A DNA stretch of 64,000 nucleotides from assembly GCF_900465055.1 (NCBI RefSeq), contig NZ_LS483250.1, forward strand, positions 868,001 to 932,000, given 5' to 3'. Shown here one piece after another: positions 47,466 through 56,075 of the stretch (the first letter of the stretch is position 1; every line of letters starts with the position of its first letter). Origin of the DNA: Moritella yayanosii. GTDB taxonomy: Bacteria > Pseudomonadota > Gammaproteobacteria > Enterobacterales > Moritellaceae. Both the position numbers and the translations under genes were made by a program. The notes below the pieces were generated by a model. It saw only the letters and a program-made list of their open reading frames with translations, did no database searches and was not told where the DNA came from.

Positions 47466-47855
47466 ATGAATATCAAATATATTAAGTTTGCATGTGTCGG
47501 TGGCATTGGTTTTATCGTCGATGTAAGCACAATGATAGTATTCTCTACATTAATGCCTTTATTCGTCGCACGAACACTTGCATTTTTGTTTGCCGTAAAC
47601 AGTAATTGGCTACTCAACCGCCGTATTACGTTTAAACAGCAGCAATTTGAGCATAACTCAGGTTTACTTCAAGAGTGGAGTAAGTTTCTCTGCTCATCAT
47701 GTATTGGAGCAATTCCTAACTTATGTTGCTATTGGCTATTAGTGTCGGGTTTATCACTCACTGGGAGCGCTGCAATCATAGCAATCGTCCCCGGTATTAT
47801 ATTGGGCATGCTAATTAATTATTTTTTAGCTGACCGTTGGGTATTCAGTAAGTAG
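47466..47855 (+). CDS. GtrA-family membrane protein
   Basis: The 129-residue protein has four membrane helices. The N-terminal KFACVGGIGFIVDVSTM and central NSNWLLNRRITFK match the GtrA family. These proteins are thought to flip lipid-linked sugars or to help glycosyl transfer. A GT2 and a GT39 enzyme are encoded 2 kb further on, with a two-component system between. Convergent with the sensor kinase gene; only 9 bp separate them. Confidence 0.87.
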   Translation: MNIKYIKFACVGGIGFIVDVSTMIVFSTLMPLFVARTLAFLFAVNSNWLLNRRITFKQQQFEHNSGLLQEWSKFLCSSCIGAIPNLCCYWLLVSGLSLTGSAAIIAIVPGIILGMLINYFLADRWVFSK

Positions 47856-47864
47856 TCAATAAAA

Positions 47865-49118
47865 CTACAGGTATATGATAGCGCTACAGCCACCAGCCTC
47901 ATTATTTTTCAGCTCAAATTGCCAATTGTATTTACGACAAATATCTCTGGTAATTAATAGACCTAGCCCATGTCCTTCTTCATTTCGTTGTTTTTTATAA
48001 AGACCAACACCGGTATCAATAACGGCAATTGAATTACTATCGACAACGACCTTCACTTCACCCGATTCAGTACATGCAAAGGCGTTTTTTAATAAATTGC
48101 CGAGTAATAATTTTAACGCGACTTCGGGAATAATAATCAACGGTGTTTGCTTTATTATCACATTAACAACAACAGGTTTTGTATTAAGTAGCGCACTGTG
48201 CGCATTCACACTCACCATGATTTCATCTTTATCTAACGGCCTTTGCGATAGTGCTAAATCTTGTTCCGATTTCGTTAAAGACAGCAATGCATCAATAAAA
48301 TCATTCATCTCATTTACGGCACTCTGTAAGCGCACTTGTTGTTTTTTTATGAACTCAGGTTCAGTGCTGTAGCTCAATAAGTTTGTCGCCCCTTGAATGA
48401 CCATTAATGGTGTCCGCAATTCATGACTAGCCATGCGATTAAAGGCCCGCTCCCGTTCAATTAATGCATTTTTCTGTTGCTGATTCTTGTTATAGCTATC
48501 AACAAGCTGTAACAACTCTTTAGTCGCGATTCCCGCTGGTAGCTCGATATCACTCGTATCATCCGGTGATCGACGCGCAATCTCTTTGGCAAATATCGAT
48601 ATCGGCGCGGTTAATCGATCTGAAATACGCATCACCACCAGTAGCGCGACAAGCAATAACAACAATGACGTCAACGACTGCCATGATTGCGTCCACATGA
48701 TCTGTTCTTCACCCAGTTCAAACGCCGGATCACGATGAACAACGTAAATGAATGGCGCTTGTGGATTCGACGTGGCAAGTTTCATCAAAAATAATTCTGT
48801 ACCTAAAGCATTACGCTGCTCAATTTCAATCGCTTCATCGATAGGAAAATATATGTTTTCATCCACGAGATCAGGTAACGTAATACGATCCCTATAGCCC
48901 ATTGTAAATTCATCGATTTTAAACGAACGAGTTTGATCCGCTAATTTGGATTTTTCAACTATCGACTCTTTTTGCAGTAACAGTCGGTTCTGAATACTTA
49001 ATTGTTCAATACTTTCGAGTGTAGAATCAAGCACCGTAGCGTGGATCATGATGATCGCAAACGCCACAATTGAAAAATAGATAAATGTAAGCTGTTTAGC
49101 CGAACGAACTTTCGCCAT
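47865..49118 (-). CDS. Sensor histidine kinase
   Basis: The 417-residue protein has a first membrane helix (about 12-30), a periplasmic sensor of about 110 residues and a second helix (about 147-165). A HAMP-like linker, the HisKA domain (MASHELRTPLMVIQGA with the phospho-His) and HATPase motifs (LLGNLLKNAFACT, VIDTGVGLY, GHGLGLLI) follow. A GGGAG site precedes the ATG. It follows the response regulator gene by 15 bp, so the two make one operon. The signal is unknown. Confidence 0.9.
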   Translation of the reverse strand: MAKVRSAKQLTFIYFSIVAFAIIMIHATVLDSTLESIEQLSIQNRLLLQKESIVEKSKLADQTRSFKIDEFTMGYRDRITLPDLVDENIYFPIDEAIEIEQRNALGTELFLMKLATSNPQAPFIYVVHRDPAFELGEEQIMWTQSWQSLTSLLLLLVALLVVMRISDRLTAPISIFAKEIARRSPDDTSDIELPAGIATKELLQLVDSYNKNQQQKNALIERERAFNRMASHELRTPLMVIQGATNLLSYSTEPEFIKKQQVRLQSAVNEMNDFIDALLSLTKSEQDLALSQRPLDKDEIMVSVNAHSALLNTKPVVVNVIIKQTPLIIIPEVALKLLLGNLLKNAFACTESGEVKVVVDSNSIAVIDTGVGLYKKQRNEEGHGLGLLITRDICRKYNWQFELKNNEAGGCSAIIYL

Positions 49119-49133
49119 AATAACTCCCTGCGA

Positions 49134-49811
49134 CTAATTATTTACCGAGACCAGTTGATAACCAATCTTTGATAAGGTTTTAATGTAATGGTGCTGAAAA
49201 GGTTTATCGACTTGATTACGTAACTGATAGATATGACTGCGCAAAATATCACCTTCAGGCTCGTCTTCGCCCCAAATCGCATTGATGATTTCATTTTTAG
49301 TCACAATTTCTGGACTGCGCATCATCAGCAGTTTTAAAATCGTAAACTGAGTAGGATTTAATTCAAAGTTACAGCCATTACGAGCAGCAATATGTGTGTT
49401 CAAATCTAACGATAGTTCTTGAAAGGTTAATACTTTAGCTGCATTTTTACCGCTACGACGGCGGTGTAAAGCTTGAATTCGAGCCGCTAAAATATCAAGG
49501 TCAAATGGCTTGATAAGGTAATCATCCGCGCCACAATCAAACCCTGCTAACGTATCTTCACGGGTATCACGGGCAGTTAACATCAGTATAGGCGTATCAT
49601 CCCCTTGCTCGCGTAGCTTTTGACAAACAGTCAGACCATCCATACGGGGCATTTGTATATCTAAGATAATTAAATCATAAAAATTATGACTAGCGAGTTC
49701 ATAGCCTTGCACACCATCTTGCGCATAATCTAAGGTGTAACCTTTTATTTCAAAGAAATCAAAGATAATACCGGCGATATCTTGATGATCTTCCACTAAT
49801 AAAATTTTCAT
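49134..49811 (-). CDS. OmpR/PhoB-family response regulator
   Basis: The 225-residue protein has a receiver domain (MKILLVEDHQD; phospho-Asp in LIILDIQMP; Lys in YLIKPF) and a C-terminal winged-helix DNA-binding domain (ELNPTQFTILKLL ... RSHIYQLRNQVDKPF ... LSKIGYQLV). It is partner of the kinase encoded next. It is divergent from the GT2/GT39 genes, which are natural targets; direct repeats occur in the gap between. Confidence 0.92.
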   Translation of the reverse strand: MKILLVEDHQDIAGIIFDFFEIKGYTLDYAQDGVQGYELASHNFYDLIILDIQMPRMDGLTVCQKLREQGDDTPILMLTARDTREDTLAGFDCGADDYLIKPFDLDILAARIQALHRRRSGKNAAKVLTFQELSLDLNTHIAARNGCNFELNPTQFTILKLLMMRSPEIVTKNEIINAIWGEDEPEGDILRSHIYQLRNQVDKPFQHHYIKTLSKIGYQLVSVNN

Positions 49812-49858
49812 AACCGTTCAATCCAATAAATAAATACCCCATTATTATGACAAATCTG

Positions 49859-49897
49859 ATGTCGAAATAATGTAAAAATGTAAAAAACATGTCGAAA
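49859..49897. repeat. Direct repeats in the divergent promoter region
   Basis: ATGTCGAAA occurs at 49859-49867 and at 49889-49897, exactly 30 bp apart (about three helix turns). Between them AATGTAAA is repeated in tandem. Spacing by whole turns is what OmpR-type regulators use, so these could be binding sites. Confidence 0.45.
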
Positions 49898-49959
49898 ACA
49901 TTAATTCCACACGGGTATATCTACACTGTATGCATTGCTATCCACTTCGGAATATTAAT

Positions 49960-51030
49960 ATGCCAGCCAGTATCACATCGATTACCGAACACAGAGAGGC
50001 AACTAAAAGCGCAACACCGCCTTTGTTGTCTATCGTGATCCCATTCTTTAATGAGGATGAAGCCCTAATCGATTGTCACGCACGTGTTGTCGCCGTCCTT
50101 GATACCTTACACCAACCTTGCGAAATCATTTATGTTGATGATGGCAGCAATGATGGATCATGGTCACAAGTCATTGGATTTACCGCTAATAATCATCGAG
50201 TACGTTGCATACAACTCAGTCGTAACTTTGGCAAAGAAGCCGCGATGACAGCAGGCATGGCGAATTCAGCAGGCCGTGCGGTTATTCTATTGGATGCCGA
50301 CTTACAAGATCCACCCGAACTTATCCCGAAAATGGTTGATGAATGGAAGAGAGGCTATGATGTAGTGAACATGCAACGCAAACAACGTCATGGTGAAAGT
50401 TGGTTAAAACGCGCAACGGCACACTTATTTTATAACGTAATTAATCGCCTCGCGGATATTAACATACCTCGTAATGTTGGCGACTTTAGATTATTAGATC
50501 GAAAAGTCGTTGACGTGATTAATTCCTTACCAGAACGAAATCGATTTATGAAAGGTTTGCTGTCGTGGCCAGGCTTCAATACCTGCATGCTGCAATTTGA
50601 CCGTGACGCACGGCAAGCTGGTACGACCAAGTGGAATTATGCCAAACTGATCCACCTCGCCTTTGAAGGCATTACCTCATTCAGTATTACACCGCTACGC
50701 ATCGCAACTGCAGCTGGGGTTGTGACATCAATAATTTCGGTCATGATGGCGATTGTACTTGTCAGTAAAACACTATTCTGGGGCGATCCAGTGGCAGGTT
50801 ACCCTTCATTGATGACCGTTGTATTATTACTTGGTGGCATACAACTCTTGTCAATTGGTTTGATGGGGGAGTATGTCGGTCGCTTATTTATTGAATCAAA
50901 ACAACGCCCCAACTTTATTCTTATGAACGAACAAACCGCAGAACCAAATACCGACTTTAACCTAAAACAGCAAATCAACAATCACGTAAAGACCAATCAA
51001 GCACACAACACCAATTTCAAACAGGGTTAG
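49960..51030 (+). CDS. GT2 glycosyltransferase (ArnC/GtrB-like)
   Basis: The 356-residue protein has an N-terminal GT-A domain: LSIVIPFFNEDEALIDC, EIIYVDDGSNDGS, LSRNFGKEAAMTAGM and LDADLQDPPELI. Two C-terminal membrane helices lie at about residues 235-300. This is the architecture of enzymes that make undecaprenyl-phosphate-linked sugars. The start at 49960 has a CGGAA site and gives a normal N-terminus; an in-frame ATG at 49930 adds ten residues without ribosome site. Followed 7 bp later by a GT39 gene. Confidence 0.9.
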   Translation: MPASITSITEHREATKSATPPLLSIVIPFFNEDEALIDCHARVVAVLDTLHQPCEIIYVDDGSNDGSWSQVIGFTANNHRVRCIQLSRNFGKEAAMTAGMANSAGRAVILLDADLQDPPELIPKMVDEWKRGYDVVNMQRKQRHGESWLKRATAHLFYNVINRLADINIPRNVGDFRLLDRKVVDVINSLPERNRFMKGLLSWPGFNTCMLQFDRDARQAGTTKWNYAKLIHLAFEGITSFSITPLRIATAAGVVTSIISVMMAIVLVSKTLFWGDPVAGYPSLMTVVLLLGGIQLLSIGLMGEYVGRLFIESKQRPNFILMNEQTAEPNTDFNLKQQINNHVKTNQAHNTNFKQG

Positions 51031-51037
51031 TAATAAC

Positions 51038-52528
51038 ATGTATAAAGCAGTAAACAATGTCTCTCTAACCAAAATTGCGATAACACTCGTGGTCTCAGCG
51101 ATAGCAATAAGATTATTTACCCTTGGTTTGTTTCCACTTATGGACACAACCGAAGCTCGCTATGGCGAAATGGCGAGGATCATGGCTGAAACAGGTAACT
51201 GGATCACGCCGATGTTTGATTACAATGTCCCATTTTGGGGGAAACCGCCGTTATTTACGTGGATGAGCGCCACGGGTATTACGCTATTTGGGTTGAATGA
51301 ATTCGCAGTTAGATTGCCTCACTTACTTGCTGGGGGCGTGATATTATTCATCGTCGCCCAGCTTGCTTATCGCTTCATCCCATCACGCAGTCGTTCAGAG
51401 CGTAAACAAGAGGCATGGTTAGCAGCAGGGATCCTTGCTACGACAACAACATTTATTGTTGTTACTGGTGCGGTAATGACAGACACGGCGTTAACATTAG
51501 GCATCACGTTAAGCATGGCCGCTTTTTGGCTTAACTATAAAAATAAGTCAGTATTGTGGGGACATTTGTTCTTCATCGGCCTGACTGTGGGTATGTTAGC
51601 CAAAGGTCCTTTAGCGTTGGTACTCATTGGCATGAGCTTGTTTATTTGGGCCTTATTTAACAGAACCTGGATGAGTATGTTGCGCAGCTTACCTTGGAAA
51701 ACAGGTATTCCCCTTTTCCTTGCGACAAGTCTGCCTTGGTACATCATTGCAGAGTACTCATCTCCGGGTTTCCTTAATTACTTTATTGTAGGTGAGCACA
51801 TTAAGCGATTCTTAGTCAGTGGCTGGCAAGGTGATTTATACGGCACTGCACATAAAGAGATAAAAGGTACAATTTGGTTATTTGCTATTGTTTCAGCGCT
51901 ACCCTGGACACCTATTTTTATTTATCAATGGGTTAAAAGCTTACAAGCAACAAACACTATCAAAAATAAAACAACAAATGAAACGACGATACAACGAGCC
52001 GAGGATACAACCGAACTTAACTATACAAGTTTTTTATGGGCATGGTTATTAGCGCCATTATTACTGTTCACATTCAGCGGTAATATATTATCAAGTTATG
52101 TTATGCCTTGCCTCCCCGCTTTCGCATTATTGATGGTGGTATATCAACGTAACAATCCACTATCAACCAAGGTATATAAAACAGGCTTAATAACACCGAT
52201 ACTTGTTTTAATTGTCGCTATGTTGTTACGAACTGAAGTGACAGGCAAGCAATCCGAAAAAGGGTTAATGCAAGCTTGGTTAGCCCAAGCACAAAATAGT
52301 GAATTGGTGTATATCGACAAACGCCCGTTTTCCGCACAATTTTACTCACGTGGGGTAGCAGTTGAACGTAAAGTGAAGTTGGAATTTGCAGTACAACACA
52401 TATCAACAGACACTTACTTTGTAATACCAAAGTCAGACGAAACCGAATTACTTATTACCAGTTTACCTCAATGTAAAATAGTGGCACGAGCGAAGAAACG
52501 TATGCTTGTATTTTGTATGTCAAAATAG
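51038..52528 (+). CDS. ArnT-like GT39 glycosyltransferase
   Basis: The 496-residue integral membrane protein has about 11-12 helices. The first periplasmic loop has FPLMDTTEARYGEMARIMAETG and PFWGKPPLFTWMSA, which carry the catalytic acid and the KPPL motif of ArnT/PMT enzymes. It would move a sugar from the undecaprenyl carrier, made by the preceding GT2, to lipid A or another acceptor in the periplasm. Without arnA/arnB nearby it is probably not for aminoarabinose itself. Confidence 0.87.
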   Translation: MYKAVNNVSLTKIAITLVVSAIAIRLFTLGLFPLMDTTEARYGEMARIMAETGNWITPMFDYNVPFWGKPPLFTWMSATGITLFGLNEFAVRLPHLLAGGVILFIVAQLAYRFIPSRSRSERKQEAWLAAGILATTTTFIVVTGAVMTDTALTLGITLSMAAFWLNYKNKSVLWGHLFFIGLTVGMLAKGPLALVLIGMSLFIWALFNRTWMSMLRSLPWKTGIPLFLATSLPWYIIAEYSSPGFLNYFIVGEHIKRFLVSGWQGDLYGTAHKEIKGTIWLFAIVSALPWTPIFIYQWVKSLQATNTIKNKTTNETTIQRAEDTTELNYTSFLWAWLLAPLLLFTFSGNILSSYVMPCLPAFALLMVVYQRNNPLSTKVYKTGLITPILVLIVAMLLRTEVTGKQSEKGLMQAWLAQAQNSELVYIDKRPFSAQFYSRGVAVERKVKLEFAVQHISTDTYFVIPKSDETELLITSLPQCKIVARAKKRMLVFCMSK

Positions 52529-52586
52529 TGATAACACAGACATAAATAGCCTACACTAAAGGAAGGATAATTACGAAGGGGCAAGT

Positions 52587-53495
52587 ATGCATATTCTCAT
52601 AACAGGTGGAACTGGCTTTATCGGCCAAGCATTTATTAACACCTTTCATGCTGATTATGATTTCACGGTATTAACCCGCGATATCAGTAATGCCAAAAAT
52701 ATTTTTTCGCATATTTCAACTGACAACATCAGGTTCATCTCGCAGTTACTTGAATTACCGAGTGCGATTCATATTGATGCAGTGATCAATCTAGCCGGCT
52801 CACCGATTATGGATAAAATGTGGAGTGTCAAACACAAACATATTTTAGAATCAAGTCGCTGGGAAATAACCCAAGATTTAGTGGACCTAATCTCAACAAA
52901 GACCATCACCCCTGAGATTTTTATTAGTGGTTCAGCCATTGGTGCCTACGGTCGTCAAGGCGCGCAGGTTATTGACGAAAATCATACCGAGCATCATCCA
53001 GAATATGCGAGCCATCTCTGTGAACACTGGGAAGAAATAGCCCGAATAGCCTGCCCGTTAACGCGTACTGCAATCATACGAACAGGTATTGTATTAGGTA
53101 AGCACAAAGGTGCCTTACAAAAAATGGAGTTGCTTTTTAAATTAGGCCTTGGTGGTCCGATCGGGCAAGGTGAGCAATATATGTCGTGGATACATATTGA
53201 TGATATGGTCGCGGCCATCAATTATGTCATACAGAACAAATCCATATCAGGCACTTTTAACTTTACATCACCAAATCCTGTAACCAATCGAGAATTTTCG
53301 CATAAATTAGCCGCTTGCTTTGGTAAGAAAGCCCGGTTTACTATCCCTACACTATTTTTACGGCTGTTATTGGGCGAACGTGCTGACCTTATTATTTATG
53401 GCCAACGGGTATTACCAACTCGATTACTCGATGTTGGTTTTACTTTTCATTTTGATACCTTAGACCAAGCTTTTTCTGCCATCTATGCTTCATGA
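52587..53495 (+). CDS. TIGR01777 NAD-dependent epimerase-like protein (YfcH-like)
   Basis: The 302-residue extended SDR protein begins with MHILITGGTGFIGQAFIN (NAD-binding). It has VINLAGSPI, SGSAIGAYG, RTGIVLGKHKGAL, MSWIHIDDMV and a C-terminal LLGERADLII...GQRVLPTRLLDVGF of the DUF1731 tail. This set identifies the TIGR01777/YfcH family (SulA-like epimerase), whose substrate is unknown. AAGGGG precedes the ATG. Transcribed alone on +. Confidence 0.9.
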   Translation: MHILITGGTGFIGQAFINTFHADYDFTVLTRDISNAKNIFSHISTDNIRFISQLLELPSAIHIDAVINLAGSPIMDKMWSVKHKHILESSRWEITQDLVDLISTKTITPEIFISGSAIGAYGRQGAQVIDENHTEHHPEYASHLCEHWEEIARIACPLTRTAIIRTGIVLGKHKGALQKMELLFKLGLGGPIGQGEQYMSWIHIDDMVAAINYVIQNKSISGTFNFTSPNPVTNREFSHKLAACFGKKARFTIPTLFLRLLLGERADLIIYGQRVLPTRLLDVGFTFHFDTLDQAFSAIYAS

Positions 53496-53516
53496 GCACG
53501 TAAATTACAAAGACGT

Positions 53517-53861
53517 TTATTCATGCTCACGTTTTCGTACTAGTCTAATTGCATCTATAATATTGACCAGCCATACACAAAGTAACATGGCTGTAGCAAG
53601 CTCAATGCCTTGAGTATCGAGACTCGCCATCTGTTGTATTACTAATTCATTAATCCTCAGCAAGTCTAGTTGCCCACCAGCCAGCAATACTCTGTCTATT
53701 ATCAATTGCGTTTGCGTCATAGTGACATCTATTATGTAATAAAGTGGTAATGCCGCAGCAATTGCATATAGTCCTGCCGCCAGCTGTTTTTTTAACCACC
53801 AATGAGCCGCCCCTGGAAATACAAATGCAGATAAAAATACTGCCTTAACGGTATTATTCAT
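53517..53861 (-). CDS. Small membrane protein of unknown function
   Basis: The 114-residue protein has three likely membrane segments: about 5-20, 30-45 and 85-105. The start VKAVFLSAFVFPGAAHWWLKKQ resembles small proteins with a PGxGxxYL-like TM2-type N-terminus. CAGGA before the ATG at 53861 supports this start; a longer frame (to 53879) overlaps the end of the comEC-like gene by four bases. Both probably form one transcript. No function can be assigned. Confidence 0.65.
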   Translation of the reverse strand: MNNTVKAVFLSAFVFPGAAHWWLKKQLAAGLYAIAAALPLYYIIDVTMTQTQLIIDRVLLAGGQLDLLRINELVIQQMASLDTQGIELATAMLLCVWLVNIIDAIRLVRKREHE

Positions 53862-53875
53862 AAAACATTCCTGAT

Positions 53876-55447
53876 TCAATTGAAATAGCTATAACAAATT
53901 AAAGGTAATAATAACAAAGATAAAGCATGTAATGTACCCCGGAACGGTTTTAATATAAAACTTACAATCAATAGTACGAGCATAAGTAACAGACAATTAG
54001 AAAAAGTATTATCGAATGTGCCATCAAACTCCAGCCAAATTACATCATTAACCGTTAATACTCCCCAAACACCTTGGATAAAATTCAATACCTCATTGAC
54101 GCTAGCAATCAAGATACGGCTCAGCCCTGGCATGATCGCTAATAACAGCACCGCCAGTAGCAATACAGGTAATATCAATACACTAAAGACTGGGATAAAA
54201 ACTAAATTAACCAACGCAGACAACAGACTGAATCCAGAGAATACGGCCACCTGAATAGGTAATATAAGTACCGTGAGTAACACTTGGCTATAACAAAGGT
54301 GAGTAACTTTATGCAGAGCCCCCTTAATGATCCCTGTTACTCTATCCTTATTGGTAACAACACTGTTACGATCTATTGCGACAGGTTTAGTTGGCTTATT
54401 CAACCACACCAGTATGAAAACAGCCGCCATCGCTGAAAATGATAACCAAAAACTTATTGAAAATACCGCTAAGGGATCAAGTAGTAAAGTAATCAACAAC
54501 ATCATTGAAAAAAGTTGAGACAAAGTAACTTTGTAATATTGCACACGATATAAGCAATGCAGGCATAGCAAAATAATGGCGCGTAGTGCAGGTAATGAGA
54601 AACCCGCAATCCAAGCATAAAAAATTGCAACAATAAGACTCATCGATAAACTGATAACGAGATAATGAGGCGTGTTAACCAACCTTAACAGCCCTTGTAT
54701 AAAAATATAACAAAAACCAAATATAAGACCAATGTGCAAACCAGAAATAGCAACAAGATGACCAATGCCCAGTTGTTGTAGTTGGGTCCAAAGTTCATTG
54801 GTAATGTAATGTCGGTCTCCAAAACTTAAAGCATACAACATAGGGTTGGGATTGGCTGGCAATACTGACTTGAATATTTGATACAAATGGCCACGTAAAC
54901 TAAGCTTAGATCGTATTACCTCTCCTTTTGTTATGATGCCAGCGAACTTTATATGACGTGATAACAACTTCAGTTGCTTAGTGTTAATTAGTCGTACCTT
55001 AAAGCGCCACACTTGACCAATCCCAAGTTCACCCGGATAATCATAGTCTGGATTTGGCCACTTTAAGGCTAGTTTCGGTTGCATAGAAGAAAGCAACATA
55101 TCATTAATTTTTATCACCTTTACATCAAACAAAAGTCGGTTTTTTTTATTTACTAATGTTATTACCTCAGCCGTTATGATATTGTCTTGTGCTACTGTAG
55201 TTGACAGTTTTTTGTGTTGGGACACCGCATTGTATAATAATGTATTTGATTCATTTATCACGTTATTTTTATACAACGTAGACCAGCTTAATACGACAAA
55301 CATGAGTACTAATATAGGTGGTACTTTAACGTAAACAAGGATGAAGGCAGCGACTGTTATTATCGTGATAAATTCAATACGTTCAATATCTACAAAGAAC
55401 ATACTTATTAATATGGTAATGGAAAGTAGTATGGCCTTTAAGGTCAT
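53876..55447 (-). CDS. ComEC/Rec2-family protein lacking the C-terminal hydrolase domain
   Basis: The 523-residue protein has N-terminal membrane helices and an OB-like periplasmic part (DUF4131, about 60-190). The competence domain holds ALSFGDRHYI, QLGIGHLVAISGLHIGLIFG and AWIAGFSLPALRAIILL. ComEC carries DNA through the inner membrane in natural transformation. Full-length homologues have about 750 residues and end in a metallo-beta-lactamase domain. This one stops after the last membrane helices (SLLLLPLICYSYFN), where the hydrolase should start, and that domain is not found in the following sequence. Truncated gene or membrane-only variant. Confidence 0.8.
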   Translation of the reverse strand: MTLKAILLSITILISMFFVDIERIEFITIITVAAFILVYVKVPPILVLMFVVLSWSTLYKNNVINESNTLLYNAVSQHKKLSTTVAQDNIITAEVITLVNKKNRLLFDVKVIKINDMLLSSMQPKLALKWPNPDYDYPGELGIGQVWRFKVRLINTKQLKLLSRHIKFAGIITKGEVIRSKLSLRGHLYQIFKSVLPANPNPMLYALSFGDRHYITNELWTQLQQLGIGHLVAISGLHIGLIFGFCYIFIQGLLRLVNTPHYLVISLSMSLIVAIFYAWIAGFSLPALRAIILLCLHCLYRVQYYKVTLSQLFSMMLLITLLLDPLAVFSISFWLSFSAMAAVFILVWLNKPTKPVAIDRNSVVTNKDRVTGIIKGALHKVTHLCYSQVLLTVLILPIQVAVFSGFSLLSALVNLVFIPVFSVLILPVLLLAVLLLAIMPGLSRILIASVNEVLNFIQGVWGVLTVNDVIWLEFDGTFDNTFSNCLLLMLVLLIVSFILKPFRGTLHALSLLLLPLICYSYFN

Positions 55448-55475
55448 TCATTACCCCTGACATTTGATTAGAATT

Positions 55476-55994
55476 ATGCCTAAGAATTTAATTAAAAAAT
55501 ATCTCCCCGATCCCGAGGTAATCAAAGAACACAAGCACCTTAAGATCTTTGGTGACCTGTTACACAACGCAAACCTTTGGCACTTAAATCGCCGATCAGC
55601 AGCAGGTGCTTTTGCTGTTGGTCTTTTTATAGCATTTGTTCCCGTGCCTTTTCAGATGTTATTAGCAGCCGGTTTTGCAATTTTATTTCGTGTTAACTTA
55701 CCCTTATCAGTAGCACTAGTGTGGTTATCAAACCCTGTGACCATGCCACCGATGTTTTATGCTACTTATGAGTTAGGTGCATGGTTATTGCAAGTACCAG
55801 TTCACCCATTCTCTTTTGAGCTAACTTTAGAATGGTTAATGCAGGCAATATCTTTATATGGACCAGCATTTTTACTCGGCTGTTTTGTATCCGGTGCATT
55901 TTTTTCTATCGTAGGTTATTTTAGTATTCGCTGGCTATGGCGTTGGAAAATTATTAATGCGTGGAACAAACGTAAAGAGTCACGCACAAAATAA
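55476..55994 (+). CDS. DUF2062 membrane protein
   Basis: The 172-residue protein starts MPKNLIKKYLPDPEVIKEHKHLK. It has NRRSAAGAFAVGLFIAFVPVPFQMLLAAGFAILFRVNLPLSVALVWLSNPVTMPPM, the full DUF2062 signature with three to four membrane helices. Unknown function. It is divergent from the comEC-like gene with 28 bp between starts, an arrangement common in Vibrio/Shewanella. An in-frame TTG at 55464 is less likely as start than the ATG at 55476. Confidence 0.88.
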   Translation: MPKNLIKKYLPDPEVIKEHKHLKIFGDLLHNANLWHLNRRSAAGAFAVGLFIAFVPVPFQMLLAAGFAILFRVNLPLSVALVWLSNPVTMPPMFYATYELGAWLLQVPVHPFSFELTLEWLMQAISLYGPAFLLGCFVSGAFFSIVGYFSIRWLWRWKIINAWNKRKESRTK

Positions 55995-56008
55995 TAGTTA
56001 AAAATGAG

Positions 56009-56045
56009 AAGGCCACAGCACTTAATCAGTGATGGTGGCCTTTTT
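56009..56045. terminator. Terminator after the DUF2062 gene
   Basis: A GC-rich stem (AGGCCAC with GTGGCCT, extended imperfectly inward) is followed by five T. It lies between DUF2062 and the convergent lolE gene and can act on both. Confidence 0.8.
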
Positions 56046-56075
56046 CATATCTGCAGAAATGGACGAGGAAGCGCG

